DNA of 58,025 nucleotides from Gordonia desulfuricans NBRC 100010. GTDB lineage: Bacteria; Actinomycetota; Actinomycetes; Mycobacteriales; Mycobacteriaceae. Of this stretch, positions 50,201 to 58,025 are shown in pieces. The translations under genes were made by a program, and so were the position numbers. Below the pieces are notes generated by a model. That model did no database searches and was not told the origin of the DNA. It saw only the letters and a list, made by a program, of their open reading frames with translations. The stretch lies in assembly GCF_001485495.1 (NCBI RefSeq), contig NZ_BCNF01000042.1, positions 1-58,025 on the forward strand. The letters run 5' to 3'. The stretch's first letter is position 1; each line of letters begins with the position of its first letter.

Positions 50201-51775
50201 GGCGTCGCGCTGATCTCGCCGCCGCCACACCACGACATCTACTCGATCGAGGATCTCGCACAGCTGATCCACGATCTGAAGAACGCCAACTCGCAGGCCC
50301 GCATCCACGTGAAGCTGGTCAGTGCGGTGGGTGTCGGCACGGTGGCGACCGGGGTGTCCAAGGCGCATGCCGACGTCGTGCTGATCTCCGGCCATGACGG
50401 TGGTACCGGCGCATCCCCGCTGACCTCGCTCAAACATGCCGGCACCCCCTGGGAGATCGGTCTGGCCGATGCCCAGCAGACGTTGATGCTCAACGGGTTA
50501 CGTGACCGCATCACCGTCCAGTGCGACGGCGCCCTGCGGACCGCGCGGGACGTGATCATGGCGGCACTGCTCGGTGCCGAGGAGTACGGCTTCTCCACCG
50601 CGCCGCTGATCGTGTCCGGCTGCATCATGATGCGGGTGTGTCACCTCGACACCTGCCCGGTGGGTGTGGCCACCCAGAACCCGCAGCTGCGGTCGCGGTT
50701 CACCGGCCAGGCCGAGCATATCGTCAACTTCTTCCGATTCATCGCCGAGGATGTGCGGAAGTACCTGGCGCAGTTGGGATACCGCACCCTCGACGAGGCG
50801 ATCGGGCAGTCCCAGCGGCTGCACACCGACACCGCCATGGCACATTGGAAGAGCAAGGGACTCGACCTGACCCCGATCTTCCGGCGCATCGAGGGCAAGG
50901 GGCCCACCCGCCGTGTGCGCGGTCAGGACCACGGCCTCGACAAGGCCCTCGACCAGACCCTGATCCAGCTCGCCGAGGGCGCGCTCGAGGACGCCCATCC
51001 GGTGACCCTGGAGCTGCCGGTCCGCAACGTCAACCGCACCGTCGGGACGCTGCTCGGCTCGGAGGTCACCCGCCGCTACGGTGCCGAGGGGCTCTCCGAG
51101 GACACCATCGTCGTCAACCTCGACGGCTCCGCCGGACAGTCCCTCGGCGCTTTCCTGCCGCCGGGCGTCACCATCAACCTGACCGGCGACACCAACGACT
51201 ACGTCGGAAAGGGCCTGTGCGGCGGCAAGATCGTCGTCGCACCCCACCCCGACGCATGGTTCATCGCCGAAGACCAGGTGATCGCAGGCAACACCATCCT
51301 CTACGGCGCCACGTCCGGTGAGCTGTACCTGCGGGGGAAGGTGGGCGAACGGTTCTCCGTGCGCAACTCCGGTGCCACCGCCGTGGTCGAGGGCGTCGGC
51401 GACCACGCCTGCGAGTACATGACCGGCGGCCGCGTCGTCATCCTCGGACCGACCGGCCGCAACATGGCCGCGGGTATGTCCGGCGGCATGGCCTACGTCT
51501 ACGACCTCGACTCGTCGAAGGTCAACATGGCGATGGTCGAGCTCCTACGGCCCGACCCCGACGACCTGTTGTGGCTGCAGCAGACCATCGCCAAACACAC
51601 CGAGCAGACCGGGTCGGCCATCGGCGCATCGATGCTGGCCGACTGGCCTCGCCGATGCCTCGGCTTCACCAAGGTCATGCCCACCGATTACAAGCGGGTC
51701 CTCGACGCGGCCAGAATGGCCGAAGCCGAAGGACGCGACGTCGATTCAGCGATCATGGAGGCGGCACGTGGCTGA
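47204..51775 (+). CDS. gltB: Glutamate synthase large subunit
   Basis: 1523 aa, full length. It converts glutamine and 2-oxoglutarate to two glutamates. Cys22 in VDSCGVAMV becomes the N-terminal glutaminase nucleophile after removal of a 21-residue propeptide. The FMN/synthase domain has [14 protein letters not shown] and [11 protein letters not shown]; the 3Fe-4S Cys motif is [12 protein letters not shown]; the C-terminal GXGXG beta-helix contains [16 protein letters not shown] 47204 with GGAGG 6 nt upstream; GTG 47201 is less likely. It overlaps gltD by 8 bp. Confidence 0.97.
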   Translation: MLFSALPAKQGLYDPEAEVDSCGVAMVTDIYGRRSHSIVADGLLALENLEHRGAAGAEANSGDGAGILIQLPDELLRATVDFALPAPSPSGDNTYAAGTCFLPADPELRAAAQARVAELADAEGITVLGWRDLPVDPTGADIGATAVDCMPFMAQLFVTVDPSTGTHRLSGVDLDRAIYPFRKQAERVTAEIEEAGTGLYFPSLSSRTMVYKGMLTTIQLPLYYPDLRDERCLSAIAIVHSRFSTNTFPSWPLAHPFRFVAHNGEINTVRGNRNRMRAREAMLATDLIPGDLKRCFPICTPEASDSASLDEVLELLHLGGRSVAHAVMLMVPEAWENVPSMDPKRRAFLQFNASLMEAWDGPACVTFTDGKVVGAVLDRNGLRPGRWWQTRDGRVILASEAGVLDVPVDDVVSKGRLEPGKMFLVDTVEGRIIPDEEIKGSLIHDEPYDEWLHAGLLDIATLPDRPVYKPNHDTVVRRQVSFGYTEEDLRVLLTPMAASGYEPLGSMGTDTPVAVLSQRSRLLYDYFVELFAQVTNPPLDAIREEIVTSMGRVMGPEQNLLTPTAASCRQIMLHWPVIDNDDLAKLVHINDDGEHPGLSAKVLHGLYEVADGGEGLARALEDLRLRASQAIAEGHHTLVISDRHTDREHAPIPSLLATSAVHHHLVRTKERTKVALVVESGDAREVHHIALLIGFGAAAVNPYLALESIVDLIGEGELTGVASSKAIRNYIEALGKGVLKVMSKMGISTISSYTASQAFEAVGLSSAVVKEYFTRTVSRIEGVGLDELAEEVRIRHHRAFPENATEQVYRRLEVGGEYQYRREGELHVFTPETVFLLQHATKTGRDDVFAKYSAEVDRLSAEGGTLRGLFELDLTSRDPIPLEEVEPIESIMTRFNTGAMSYGSISAEAHETIAIAMNRIGARSNSGEGGEDVDRLYDPERRSAVKQVASGRFGVTSDYLINATDIQIKMAQGAKPGEGGQLPAYKVYPWIAKTRHSTPGVALISPPPHHDIYSIEDLAQLIHDLKNANSQARIHVKLVSAVGVGTVATGVSKAHADVVLISGHDGGTGASPLTSLKHAGTPWEIGLADAQQTLMLNGLRDRITVQCDGALRTARDVIMAALLGAEEYGFSTAPLIVSGCIMMRVCHLDTCPVGVATQNPQLRSRFTGQAEHIVNFFRFIAEDVRKYLAQLGYRTLDEAIGQSQRLHTDTAMAHWKSKGLDLTPIFRRIEGKGPTRRVRGQDHGLDKALDQTLIQLAEGALEDAHPVTLELPVRNVNRTVGTLLGSEVTRRYGAEGLSEDTIVVNLDGSAGQSLGAFLPPGVTINLTGDTNDYVGKGLCGGKIVVAPHPDAWFIAEDQVIAGNTILYGATSGELYLRGKVGERFSVRNSGATAVVEGVGDHACEYMTGGRVVILGPTGRNMAAGMSGGMAYVYDLDSSKVNMAMVELLRPDPDDLLWLQQTIAKHTEQTGSAIGASMLADWPRRCLGFTKVMPTDYKRVLDAARMAEAEGRDVDSAIMEAARG

Positions 51776-53273
51776 TCCACGAGGATTCCTCGAAGTCTCG
51801 AAGAAAGAGGCCGGCTACCGGCCTGCGACCGAACGCGTCCACGACTGGGAGGACGTCTACGAGCACGCCGCCAACCCGGTCAAGGTGCTCGACGAGGTCG
51901 CCGAACAGGCCCGCCGGTGCATGGACTGCGGTATCCCGTTCTGCCACTCCGGATCCGCGGGATGCCCTCTGGGCAACTTGATCCCGGAATGGAACGACCT
52001 CGTCCGGCGGGGTCGCTGGGATGCGGCGAGCAGCCGACTGCACGCCACCAACAACTTCCCCGAGTTCACCGGGATGGTCTGTCCCGCACCCTGTGAGGCC
52101 GCATGCGTGCTGTCGATCTCCGATCGCACCACCGGCGGCAGCGTCACCATCAAACGCATCGAGAAGACCATCGCCCATGAGTCGTGGGCCGAGGGAATCA
52201 TCGGTCCGGAGCCGCCCGCGGCCAAGACCGGCAAGTCCGTCGCCGTCGTCGGCTCCGGGCCCGGCGGCCTCGCCGCGGCGCAGCAACTCACCCGCGCCGG
52301 CCACGACGTCACCGTCTACGAGAAGGACGACCGGCTCGGCGGCCTGCTGCGATACGGCATCCCCGAGTACAAGCTGCAGAAGTCCGATATCGACCGTCGG
52401 ATCGCCCAGATGCGTGCTGAGGGAACCGAGTTCGTCACCGGATGTGATGTCGGCACCACGCTCACGGTCGCCGATCTGCGGGCCCGCCACGACGCCGTGG
52501 TCCTGGCCATCGGTGCGATGGCCGCCCGCGACAATCCCGTTCCCGGACGCGACCTCAACGGTGTGCACCTCGCGATGGAGCATCTGGTCCCCGCCAACCG
52601 TGAATGCGAAGGCGACGGACCGTCGCCGATCACCGCCAAGGGCAAGCATGTCGTGATCATCGGTGGCGGCGACACCGGCGCCGACTGCCTGGGCACCGCC
52701 CACCGGCAGGGCGCGGCATCGGTGGTGCAGCTCGACTACAACCCCGAACTGCCCATCGACCGCGACGACGACCGTTCGCCGTGGCCGACCTGGCCACTGG
52801 TCATGCGCTCGTCCTCGGCGCACGATGAAGGCGGACAACGCAAATACCAGGTCGCCGTGCAGCGGTTCGTCGGCGACGCCGACGGCAACGTCACCACCCT
52901 GGTACTCGCCGAGGTCCAGGTGGTCCGCGAACCCGATGGTCGTCGCGTCATCACCCCGGTCGGCGCCGAGTTCGAGATCCCGTGCGAACTCGCCCTGTTC
53001 GCAATCGGTTTCGAGGGAGTCCAGCGCGGCCCCCTGCTGACCGACCTGGCCCTCGAACCCAATCGGCGTGGAGCGCTCTCGTGCGGCAGCGACTGGCAGA
53101 CCGACGCTCCCGGCGTGTTCGTCTGCGGCGACGCCCACCGGGGTGCATCGCTCGTCGTGTGGGCGATCGCCGAAGGGCGGTCGGCGGCACGTGCCGTCGA
53201 CGAGTTCCTGATGGGTTCATCCGATCTGCCGTCACCGGTCCGGCCCGCGGCGCTACCACTGTCGGTGCGGTGA
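51768..53273 (+). CDS. gltD: Glutamate synthase small subunit
   Basis: 501 aa. It passes electrons from NADPH through FAD and two 4Fe-4S clusters to GltB. N-terminal cysteine motifs [12 protein letters not shown] and CPAPCEAAC bind the clusters. [12 protein letters not shown] is the FAD site and [13 protein letters not shown] the NADPH site. GTG start inside the end of gltB. Confidence 0.97.
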   Translation: MADPRGFLEVSKKEAGYRPATERVHDWEDVYEHAANPVKVLDEVAEQARRCMDCGIPFCHSGSAGCPLGNLIPEWNDLVRRGRWDAASSRLHATNNFPEFTGMVCPAPCEAACVLSISDRTTGGSVTIKRIEKTIAHESWAEGIIGPEPPAAKTGKSVAVVGSGPGGLAAAQQLTRAGHDVTVYEKDDRLGGLLRYGIPEYKLQKSDIDRRIAQMRAEGTEFVTGCDVGTTLTVADLRARHDAVVLAIGAMAARDNPVPGRDLNGVHLAMEHLVPANRECEGDGPSPITAKGKHVVIIGGGDTGADCLGTAHRQGAASVVQLDYNPELPIDRDDDRSPWPTWPLVMRSSSAHDEGGQRKYQVAVQRFVGDADGNVTTLVLAEVQVVREPDGRRVITPVGAEFEIPCELALFAIGFEGVQRGPLLTDLALEPNRRGALSCGSDWQTDAPGVFVCGDAHRGASLVVWAIAEGRSAARAVDEFLMGSSDLPSPVRPAALPLSVR

Positions 53274-53312
53274 AAACCGGTGCGTAACAGGCATGTCGTC
53301 CGAACATCGAAT

Positions 53313-53340
53313 GGCCGCACGATGACAAGTCGTGACGGCC
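53313..53340 (+). terminator. Hairpin between gltD and pyk
   Basis: GGCCGCACGA (53313-53322) pairs with TCGTGACGGCC (53330-53340) with a one-base bulge and a 7-nt loop. It could end gltBD transcription or be an operator of pyk, whose -10 lies 26 bp on. Confidence 0.4.
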
Positions 53341-53365
53341 GATAGGAAAGCCGAAACGAGCGGAC

Positions 53366-53371
53366 TAAGGT
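53366..53371 (+). promoter_or_regulatory. -10 box of pyk
   Basis: TAAGGT, 7 nt before GTG 53379. It overlaps the earlier in-frame GTG 53370, which therefore cannot be the start. Confidence 0.55.
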
Positions 53372-53378
53372 GGACACC

Positions 53379-54812
53379 GTGACGCGCCGTACGAAAATCG
53401 TTTGCACCCTGGGCCCTGCCACCAATACCGAGGAACGACTCAAAGAACTCGTCGAAGCCGGTATGGACGTGGCACGACTGAACTTCAGTCACGGTACCCA
53501 CGATGACCACCGCACCGTCTACGAGCGAGTGCGGCGAGCAGGTGACGCCACCGAGAAGGCCGTCGGCATCCTCGCGGACCTGCAGGGCCCCAAGATCCGT
53601 CTCGGCAAGTTCGTCGACGACGGTGCCCTCAACGGTCAGGTCATGTGGAACACCGGCGACGAGGTCCGGATCACCGTCGACGACATCGTCGGCACCAAGG
53701 ATCGCGTCTCCACCACCTACGCCCAACTCGCCGAAGACGCCCAGGCCGGTGACCGGCTCCTCGTCGACGACGGCAAGGTGGGCCTCGAGGTCACCGCCAT
53801 CGACGGCAACGACGTGGTCTGCACCGTCACCGAAGGCGGTCCGGTCAGCAACAACAAGGGCCTGAGCCTGCCCGGCGTCAAGACCTCCATCCCCGCACTG
53901 AGCGACAAGGACATCGACGACCTCGAGTTCGCCCTCGAACTCGGCGTCGACCTGATCGCCCTGTCGTTCGTGCGCAGCCCGTCCGACATCGAACTCGTCC
54001 ACGAGGTCATGGACCGCGTCGGCCGCCGCGTCCCGGTCATCGCCAAGCTCGAGAAGCCCGAGGCCATCGACAATCTCGAGGCCATCGTGCTCGCCTTCGA
54101 CGGCGTCATGGTCGCCCGCGGCGATCTCGGCGTCGAACTGCCCCTCGAGCAGGTGCCGCTGGTCCAGAAGCGCGCCATCCAGATGGCACGCGAGAACGCC
54201 AAACCGGTGATCGTCGCCACCCAGATGCTCGACTCCATGATCGAGAACTCGCGCCCCACCCGCGCCGAGGCCTCCGACGTCGCCAATGCCGTCCTCGACG
54301 GCGCCGACGCCGTCATGCTCTCCGGCGAGACCTCGGTCGGCAAATGGCCGCTCGAGACCGTCAGCACCATGAACCGCATCTGTCAGGCCGTCGAATCCGG
54401 CTCCCGCGACGTCCCGCCGCTCTCGCACGTGCCCCGCACCAAGCGCGGCGTCATCTCCTACGCCGCCCGCGACATCGGCGAGCGCCTCGAAGTGAAGGCC
54501 ATGGTCGCCTTCACCCAGTCCGGCGACACCGTCCGACGACTCGCCCGACTGCACTCGCGGCTGCCGCTGCTGGCCTTCACACCCACCCAGGCCGTCCGCA
54601 GTCAGCTCGCACTCAGCTGGGGTACCGAGACGTTCATCGTCAGCAAGGTCGACACCACCGATCACATGATCGACCAGGTCGACCACCAGCTCCTCAAGAT
54701 CGGACGTCTCAAGGTCGGCGACGTCGTCGTCATCGTCGCCGGTGCCCCGCCCGGCACCGTCGGCTCCACCAACATGATCCACGTCCACCGGATCGGCGAA
54801 CAGGACCACTGA
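53379..54812 (+). CDS. pyk: Pyruvate kinase
   Basis: 477 aa. It transfers phosphate from phosphoenolpyruvate to ADP. Begins TRRTKIVCTLGPA, with LNFSHG, ILADLQGPKIRLG, AKLEKPEAI, VMVARGDLGVELP, and NAVLDGADAVMLSGET. The leaderless GTG at 53379 gives the usual pyruvate kinase N-terminus. A strong hairpin follows its stop. Confidence 0.97.
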   Translation: MTRRTKIVCTLGPATNTEERLKELVEAGMDVARLNFSHGTHDDHRTVYERVRRAGDATEKAVGILADLQGPKIRLGKFVDDGALNGQVMWNTGDEVRITVDDIVGTKDRVSTTYAQLAEDAQAGDRLLVDDGKVGLEVTAIDGNDVVCTVTEGGPVSNNKGLSLPGVKTSIPALSDKDIDDLEFALELGVDLIALSFVRSPSDIELVHEVMDRVGRRVPVIAKLEKPEAIDNLEAIVLAFDGVMVARGDLGVELPLEQVPLVQKRAIQMARENAKPVIVATQMLDSMIENSRPTRAEASDVANAVLDGADAVMLSGETSVGKWPLETVSTMNRICQAVESGSRDVPPLSHVPRTKRGVISYAARDIGERLEVKAMVAFTQSGDTVRRLARLHSRLPLLAFTPTQAVRSQLALSWGTETFIVSKVDTTDHMIDQVDHQLLKIGRLKVGDVVVIVAGAPPGTVGSTNMIHVHRIGEQDH

Positions 54813-54825
54813 GTCCGGTCACGTC

Positions 54826-54861
54826 GGAAGCCGCGGTGCGCCCAGGTGCACCGCGGCTTCC
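54826..54861 (+). terminator. Terminator of pyk
   Basis: A perfect 14-bp stem: GGAAGCCGCGGTGC (54826-54839) and its complement (54848-54861), with an 8-nt loop, then TTGT. It begins 13 bp after the pyk stop. Confidence 0.85.
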
Positions 54862-54869
54862 TTGTCATC

Positions 54870-55400
54870 GCAGCGGTTCGGATGCTCGGTCGGCGAATGC
54901 GTTGCGAAGCGCAGCGATATCTTCGTGGGCCGGGTTCGCGAGGTGACCAGTGAATACGGTGATTGAGCCGTTGAGGAGCGCAGCGACGAGGCGTGTCGAA
55001 ATCTTCGTGGGCCGGGTGCGCGAGGTGACCGGCTCTGGGGTGGTCGCTTTCTGAGGTCGGCGAACCGGGTCTCGACACGGGTCCTCGCCCAGGGGCTCGG
55101 TCCCGGCTCGACCAGCGAAGACGTTGCGGACCGCAGCGATATCTCCGCGGGCCGGGTGCACAGGGTGACCGGCGAAGACGTTCCGGTGCGTAGCGATATC
55201 TCCGTAGGCCGGGTGCCCAAGGTGACCGGCGAATACGTTGCGGCGCGCAGCGATATCTCCGCACGCCGGGTGCGCGAGGTGACCAGCGAATACGGTGATT
55301 GAGCCGATGAGGAGCGCAGCGACGAGGCGTGTCGAAATCTTCGCAGGCCGGGTGCGCAAGGTGACCAGCTCTGCGGTGGTCACGTCCTGACGTGGGCCGA
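54870..55400. repeat. Intergenic repeat array with 57-bp and 82-bp spacing
   Basis: Six copies of a core (CAGCGA...TCTYCG...GGCCGGGTGC...GGTGACC) have their GGCCGGGT anchors at 54928, 55010, 55150, 55207, 55264 and 55346; spacings are 82, 140, 57, 57 and 82 bp. The outer blocks, about 54909-55047 and 55245-55383, are direct duplicates 336 bp apart. A dispersed repeat copy (55065-55113) lies in the 140-bp interval. No gene or Shine-Dalgarno is convincing in 54813-55482. Open frames on both strands result from the 57-bp (19-codon) period. Confidence 0.85.
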
Positions 55401-55410
55401 GGACGTCCCA

Positions 55411-55440
55411 CTCGACCGGCGCGGGCATGCGCCGGTCGAG
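55411..55440. terminator. Hairpin after dodecin gene
   Basis: Perfect 12-bp arms CTCGACCGGCGC (55411-55422) and complement (55429-55440), 6-nt loop. It lies 42 bp past the dodecin stop on the minus strand and borders the repeat array. No U-tract. Confidence 0.55.
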
Positions 55441-55482
55441 CAGTCGTCTTACGCGACAACCGTCGGGCGGGAGGAGGCCGCC

Positions 55483-55692
55483 TCACTCCTCGATCTTGAA
55501 TCCGATCTTCAGACGCACCTGGAAGTGTGCGATCTGGCCGTCTTCGATGTGACCGCGGGTCTCGGTGACCTCGAACCAGTCCAGGTGGTTCACCGTCTCC
55601 GATGCCCGGGCGATCGCATTGCGGATGGCGTCATCGGTGCCCGACGTCGATGAACCGACGACCTCGATTACTCGATATACATTGCCAGACAA
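55483..55692 (-). CDS. Dodecin
   Basis: 69 aa, normal for dodecin, a dodecameric flavin (and CoA) storage protein. The family features are VYRVIEVVGSSTSG, WFEVTETRG with the flavin-stacking Trp, and GHIEDGQIAHFQV at the beta strands. AAAGGA is upstream, but 16 nt away, so the ribosome-binding site is weak. Confidence 0.94.
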   Translation of the reverse strand: MSGNVYRVIEVVGSSTSGTDDAIRNAIARASETVNHLDWFEVTETRGHIEDGQIAHFQVRLKIGFKIEE

Positions 55693-55827
55693 GGGTATTC
55701 CTTTCGGTCTCGAGAACTCCGATCGCGATGGGGCGATCGGGCCGACTCGTGCCGACCTCTCCCTTGTCTACCCCGCTTCGCGCTGGTGTCGACCGCGAAT
55801 CGACAAACCGTGACCGCGCCGCGTCTC

Positions 55828-56481
55828 TCACGGATGCGTGTCGTCGTCCCCGATGACGCTCCGGCCGAACCCGACGACGCCGGCGTCGGAAGCCCAGTCC
55901 AGACGGTGGACCCGAATCCGGCCCATCTCGTTGCCACCGACGGTGGTGGCCGTACCGCCGTCGACGGCGACCACGACATTGGTGTGCTGACCGAATCCGG
56001 AGCTCCGGTCGTACAGGACGACGTCACCCACGCGGGGTGTGTATCGGCCGACCGGTTCGAATCGGCCGCTGTCCTCGTAGTACTCCTGCAATGTGTAGAC
56101 ACCCGGGATGCGCCAGTGGCCGGAGTTCGGATTCGACAACGGCTGGCCGGCCTCGCGCAGAACCCAGCTGACGAAGTCCGCGCACCACGGCTCGTCGACA
56201 CCCTCGGAGTAGAACGTGCCCGGGCGCTGCGCGGCATGCTCGCTGCGCAGGAGTTCGACGATGCGCACCTGTGTCGGAGTGAGACCTGCGGTATCGACCG
56301 GGATCTCGGCGGTGTCCCACGGAAACCATCGGTCCGGTGCGGCGCGAACGGCGAGAACCCCCACGCCGACAGCGACGATCAGCGCGACGGCCACCGCAGC
56401 CCACACCCGGCGTCGGCGACGCGCGGATCGGGCGACCTCGGTGGTCGTCGATGTCGGCGCGTCGACCTGATCGCTGCTCAC
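55828..56481 (-). CDS. Membrane-anchored CHAP-domain hydrolase
   Basis: 217 aa. A basic cytoplasmic start, one membrane helix (about 26-46) and an extracytoplasmic CHAP domain with Cys100 (EPWCADFVSWVL), His166 (GQHTNVVVA) and Asn184. CHAP proteins cleave peptidoglycan amide bonds. GTG 56481 is supported by TACACT 7 nt upstream, a leaderless start. Divergent from tesB. Confidence 0.85.
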   Translation of the reverse strand: MSSDQVDAPTSTTTEVARSARRRRRVWAAVAVALIVAVGVGVLAVRAAPDRWFPWDTAEIPVDTAGLTPTQVRIVELLRSEHAAQRPGTFYSEGVDEPWCADFVSWVLREAGQPLSNPNSGHWRIPGVYTLQEYYEDSGRFEPVGRYTPRVGDVVLYDRSSGFGQHTNVVVAVDGGTATTVGGNEMGRIRVHRLDWASDAGVVGFGRSVIGDDDTHP

Positions 56482-56488
56482 CCCGACG

Positions 56489-56494
56489 AGTGTA
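56489..56494 (-). promoter_or_regulatory. -10 box of the CHAP gene
   Basis: TACACT on the minus strand, 7 nt before GTG 56481. Confidence 0.5.
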
Positions 56495-56566
56495 GAGATC
56501 GTCGATGTGAAGATCGGGTTCCGGAATCGGGATCGCCCCGACCTTCTGACCTCTCCGGCCAGCGCC

Positions 56567-56572
56567 TAGGGT
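56567..56572 (+). promoter_or_regulatory. -10 box of tesB
   Basis: TAGGGT, 6 nt before ATG 56579. Leaderless transcript predicted. Confidence 0.55.
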
Positions 56573-56578
56573 GGTCGC

Positions 56579-57457
56579 ATGACAGCGGAACGCTCCGGCG
56601 ACCTCGGCAAACTCCTCGCCCTGCTCGACGTCGAGCAGCGTGACGACGATCTCTTCATCGGCCTGCACCCGGAGCAGAAGACCGCACGTACTTTCGGCGG
56701 CCAGATGCTGGGTCAGGGTGTGGTCGCCGCGTCGCGCAGCCTGACCCGCGGACAACCGCCGGTCCACGCCCTGCACGCCCACTTCATCCGCGGCGGCGAC
56801 GTCAACAAGCCGATGGAGTACCACGTCGCGCGGTTCCGGGACGGCAAGTCGTTTGCCAACCGTCAGGTCACCGCGATGCAGGACGGCGAAGAGATCTTCA
56901 CGATGCTCGTTGCGTTCCAGGACAATTCGGCGGGACTGGAGCACGCCGTGGAGATCCCGCAGGTGCCCTACCCGGAGGAGTTGCCGCCCTTGGGTGAGCA
57001 CTTCAAGGGCTTCGAGGACACGATAGCGACCTTCGTGAATGCGCTGCACCCCATCGACATCCGGTTCGCCAACGATCCGTCGTGGAAGATGCGCGAGGCG
57101 GGGGAGACGTTGCGCGACAACCGTGTCTGGATGAAGGCCGACGGTGTGATGCCCGACGACCCGATCATGCACGTCGCCGCGATGTGTTACGCCTCCGACA
57201 CCACCGTGCTGGACTCGATCATCACCACCCACGGATTGTCCTGGGGCATCGACCGGCTCTTCGCCGCCACCGTCAACCACTCGATGTGGTTCCACCGGGA
57301 CTTCCGGTTCGACGAGTGGATGCTCTACGCCACCCGATCGCCGGTCGCCACCGGTTCCCGCGGGATGGGATCGGGCCGATTCTGGATGCGCGACGGCACT
57401 TTGGCCACCTCGGTGGTGCAGGAAGCGCTGATCAAGTACTTCCCGCCCAAGAACTGA
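56579..57457 (+). CDS. tesB: Acyl-CoA thioesterase II
   Basis: 292 aa double hot-dog thioesterase. It hydrolyses acyl-CoA to free fatty acid and CoA. RTFGGQMLGQGVVAA and VHALHAHFIRGGDV are in the first hot-dog; the second has HVAAMCYASDTT with the catalytic Asp and DEWMLYATRSPVATGSRGM. The place after pyk matches tesB1 in mycobacteria. Confidence 0.95.
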   Translation: MTAERSGDLGKLLALLDVEQRDDDLFIGLHPEQKTARTFGGQMLGQGVVAASRSLTRGQPPVHALHAHFIRGGDVNKPMEYHVARFRDGKSFANRQVTAMQDGEEIFTMLVAFQDNSAGLEHAVEIPQVPYPEELPPLGEHFKGFEDTIATFVNALHPIDIRFANDPSWKMREAGETLRDNRVWMKADGVMPDDPIMHVAAMCYASDTTVLDSIITTHGLSWGIDRLFAATVNHSMWFHRDFRFDEWMLYATRSPVATGSRGMGSGRFWMRDGTLATSVVQEALIKYFPPKN

Positions 57458-57576
57458 CGCGGCGTCGCCGGGCGACACCGGCACCCATCCGATCCCATCG
57501 TGCGCTGGAAACCGCCACTGCGGGATACACTTCGGCGATCTGACCGACGGCAGCCGGCCGACGTCGAGGGGGGTTG

Positions 57577-58025
57577 ATGGAGTACAGCATCGATTGGGGC
57601 ACCGAGATCTGGGCGACCCTGCGATGGATGGGTGTGGTCTTCGCGATCACCATCGTCGGATTCATCGTGGTGGGCTTTGTCCTTGCCCGGTTCACCGTGT
57701 GGGGCAAGCAGTTCTGGCGCGTGAGTGGCCGGTTCTTCCTGGGACCGCAGACCCGGACGGTCGCCTGGGCCTACCTGATCGGCCTCATGTTGCTGTCGCT
57801 GTTCGGGGTGCGGTTGTCGGTGCTGCTCACCTACTTCAGCAACGATCTCTACACGTCGTTGCCGATGGTGGGTCAGGGGTTGACCGGCCAGGGGCCCGAA
57901 GGCCAGGCGATGCTCGACGCCGGCAAGTCCGGGTTCTGGCACTCGATGGCCGTCTTCGGCATCCTCGCCGCGATCCACGTGGGGCGCACCCTTCTCGAGA
58001 TCTACGTCGGCAGCGCATGGCTCCA
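57577..58025 (+). CDS. SbmA/BacA-like ABC transporter, N-terminal part (cut by window end)
   Basis: The first 149 codons are visible and the frame is open to the edge. AGGGGGG lies 4 nt before ATG. Three hydrophobic segments are seen (about 13-37, 62-84, 125-145). FWRVSGRFFLGPQTRTVAWAY, and a loop with YTSLPMVGQG, resemble the SbmA/BacA/YddA family (M. tuberculosis Rv1819c type), which move peptides, cobalamin or other hydrophilic compounds. The ATPase half would lie outside the window. TACACT (57526-57531) is a possible -10. Confidence 0.65.
   Translation, partial: MEYSIDWGTEIWATLRWMGVVFAITIVGFIVVGFVLARFTVWGKQFWRVSGRFFLGPQTRTVAWAYLIGLMLLSLFGVRLSVLLTYFSNDLYTSLPMVGQGLTGQGPEGQAMLDAGKSGFWHSMAVFGILAAIHVGRTLLEIYVGSAWL

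Noticed and set aside
53370-53378. Longer pyk start at GTG 53370
   Set aside because: That codon overlaps the -10 box, and the protein would gain three residues before the conserved N-terminus.
54870-55400. Possible CRISPR array
   Set aside because: The intervals between cores are themselves repeated, not unique spacers; spacing is irregular and no cas genes are near.
54865-55428. Minus-strand open frame of 187 codons with 19-residue FAGHLAHPA-like repeats
   Set aside because: It follows the 57-bp DNA repeat, which keeps several frames open on both strands. There is no Shine-Dalgarno or known domain, so it is treated as a repeat array.

Overview
The window is high-GC DNA from a mycolic-acid actinobacterium of the order Mycobacteriales. 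It resembles a Gordonia/Rhodococcus-type genome more than Mycobacterium, but the genus is an inference. Evidence: the gene order treY-treX-acyltransferase / bioAFDB-bsaP-DUF2567 / nrtR-nadA-nadC / hisDCB-H-A-impA-F-I / trpE-TIGR02234-trpC-B-A-lgt / pyk / tesB follows, from memory, the M. tuberculosis Rv1562c-Rv1619 block. There is also an Ag85-like esterase, a DtxR/IdeR-type iron box, PriA-type HisA, and many apparently leaderless starts (a TANNNT -10 box 6-8 nt before ATG/GTG).

Layout. 1-172: intergenic palindromes and a dispersed repeat. 173-7583 (minus): trehalose/glycogen genes treY and treX, the latter with an unusual acidic insert, and a membrane acyltransferase. 7692-13957: biotin locus with divergent BioQ-like repressor, two operator copies, bioAFDB, the biotin synthase auxiliary gene bsaP and a DUF2567 membrane protein. 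13941-17454: NAD locus (NrtR, a LuxR-type HTH protein, nadA, nadC); nadB is absent from its expected place. 17455-32428: accessory island inside the otherwise conserved nad-his order, holding an MFS pseudogene, a mycolyltransferase-like esterase, an iron-boxed heterodimeric ABC transporter, and a divergent cluster of ADA-like deaminase plus GntR regulator versus a nucleoside-type BMP/ABC importer and two flavin oxygenase-like enzymes. 32429-39267: histidine operon. 39378-45119: tautomerase and tryptophan genes. 45184-47004: lgt with a long repetitive acidic tail. 47204-53273: gltBD. 53379-54812: pyk with a strong terminator. 54870-55440: noncoding repeat array. 55483-58025: dodecin, CHAP hydrolase, acyl-CoA thioesterase II, and the start of an SbmA/BacA-like transporter cut by the window edge.

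Most neighbours in the operons overlap by ATGA/GTGA, so translational coupling is the rule. The most unusual content is the putative modified-purine uptake and oxidation cluster (22756-31993), the in-frame 15/18-bp tandem repeats in bioB, nrtR, treX and lgt, and the repeat family present at both ends of the window. No rRNA, tRNA, CRISPR array, insertion sequence or prophage was recognised.
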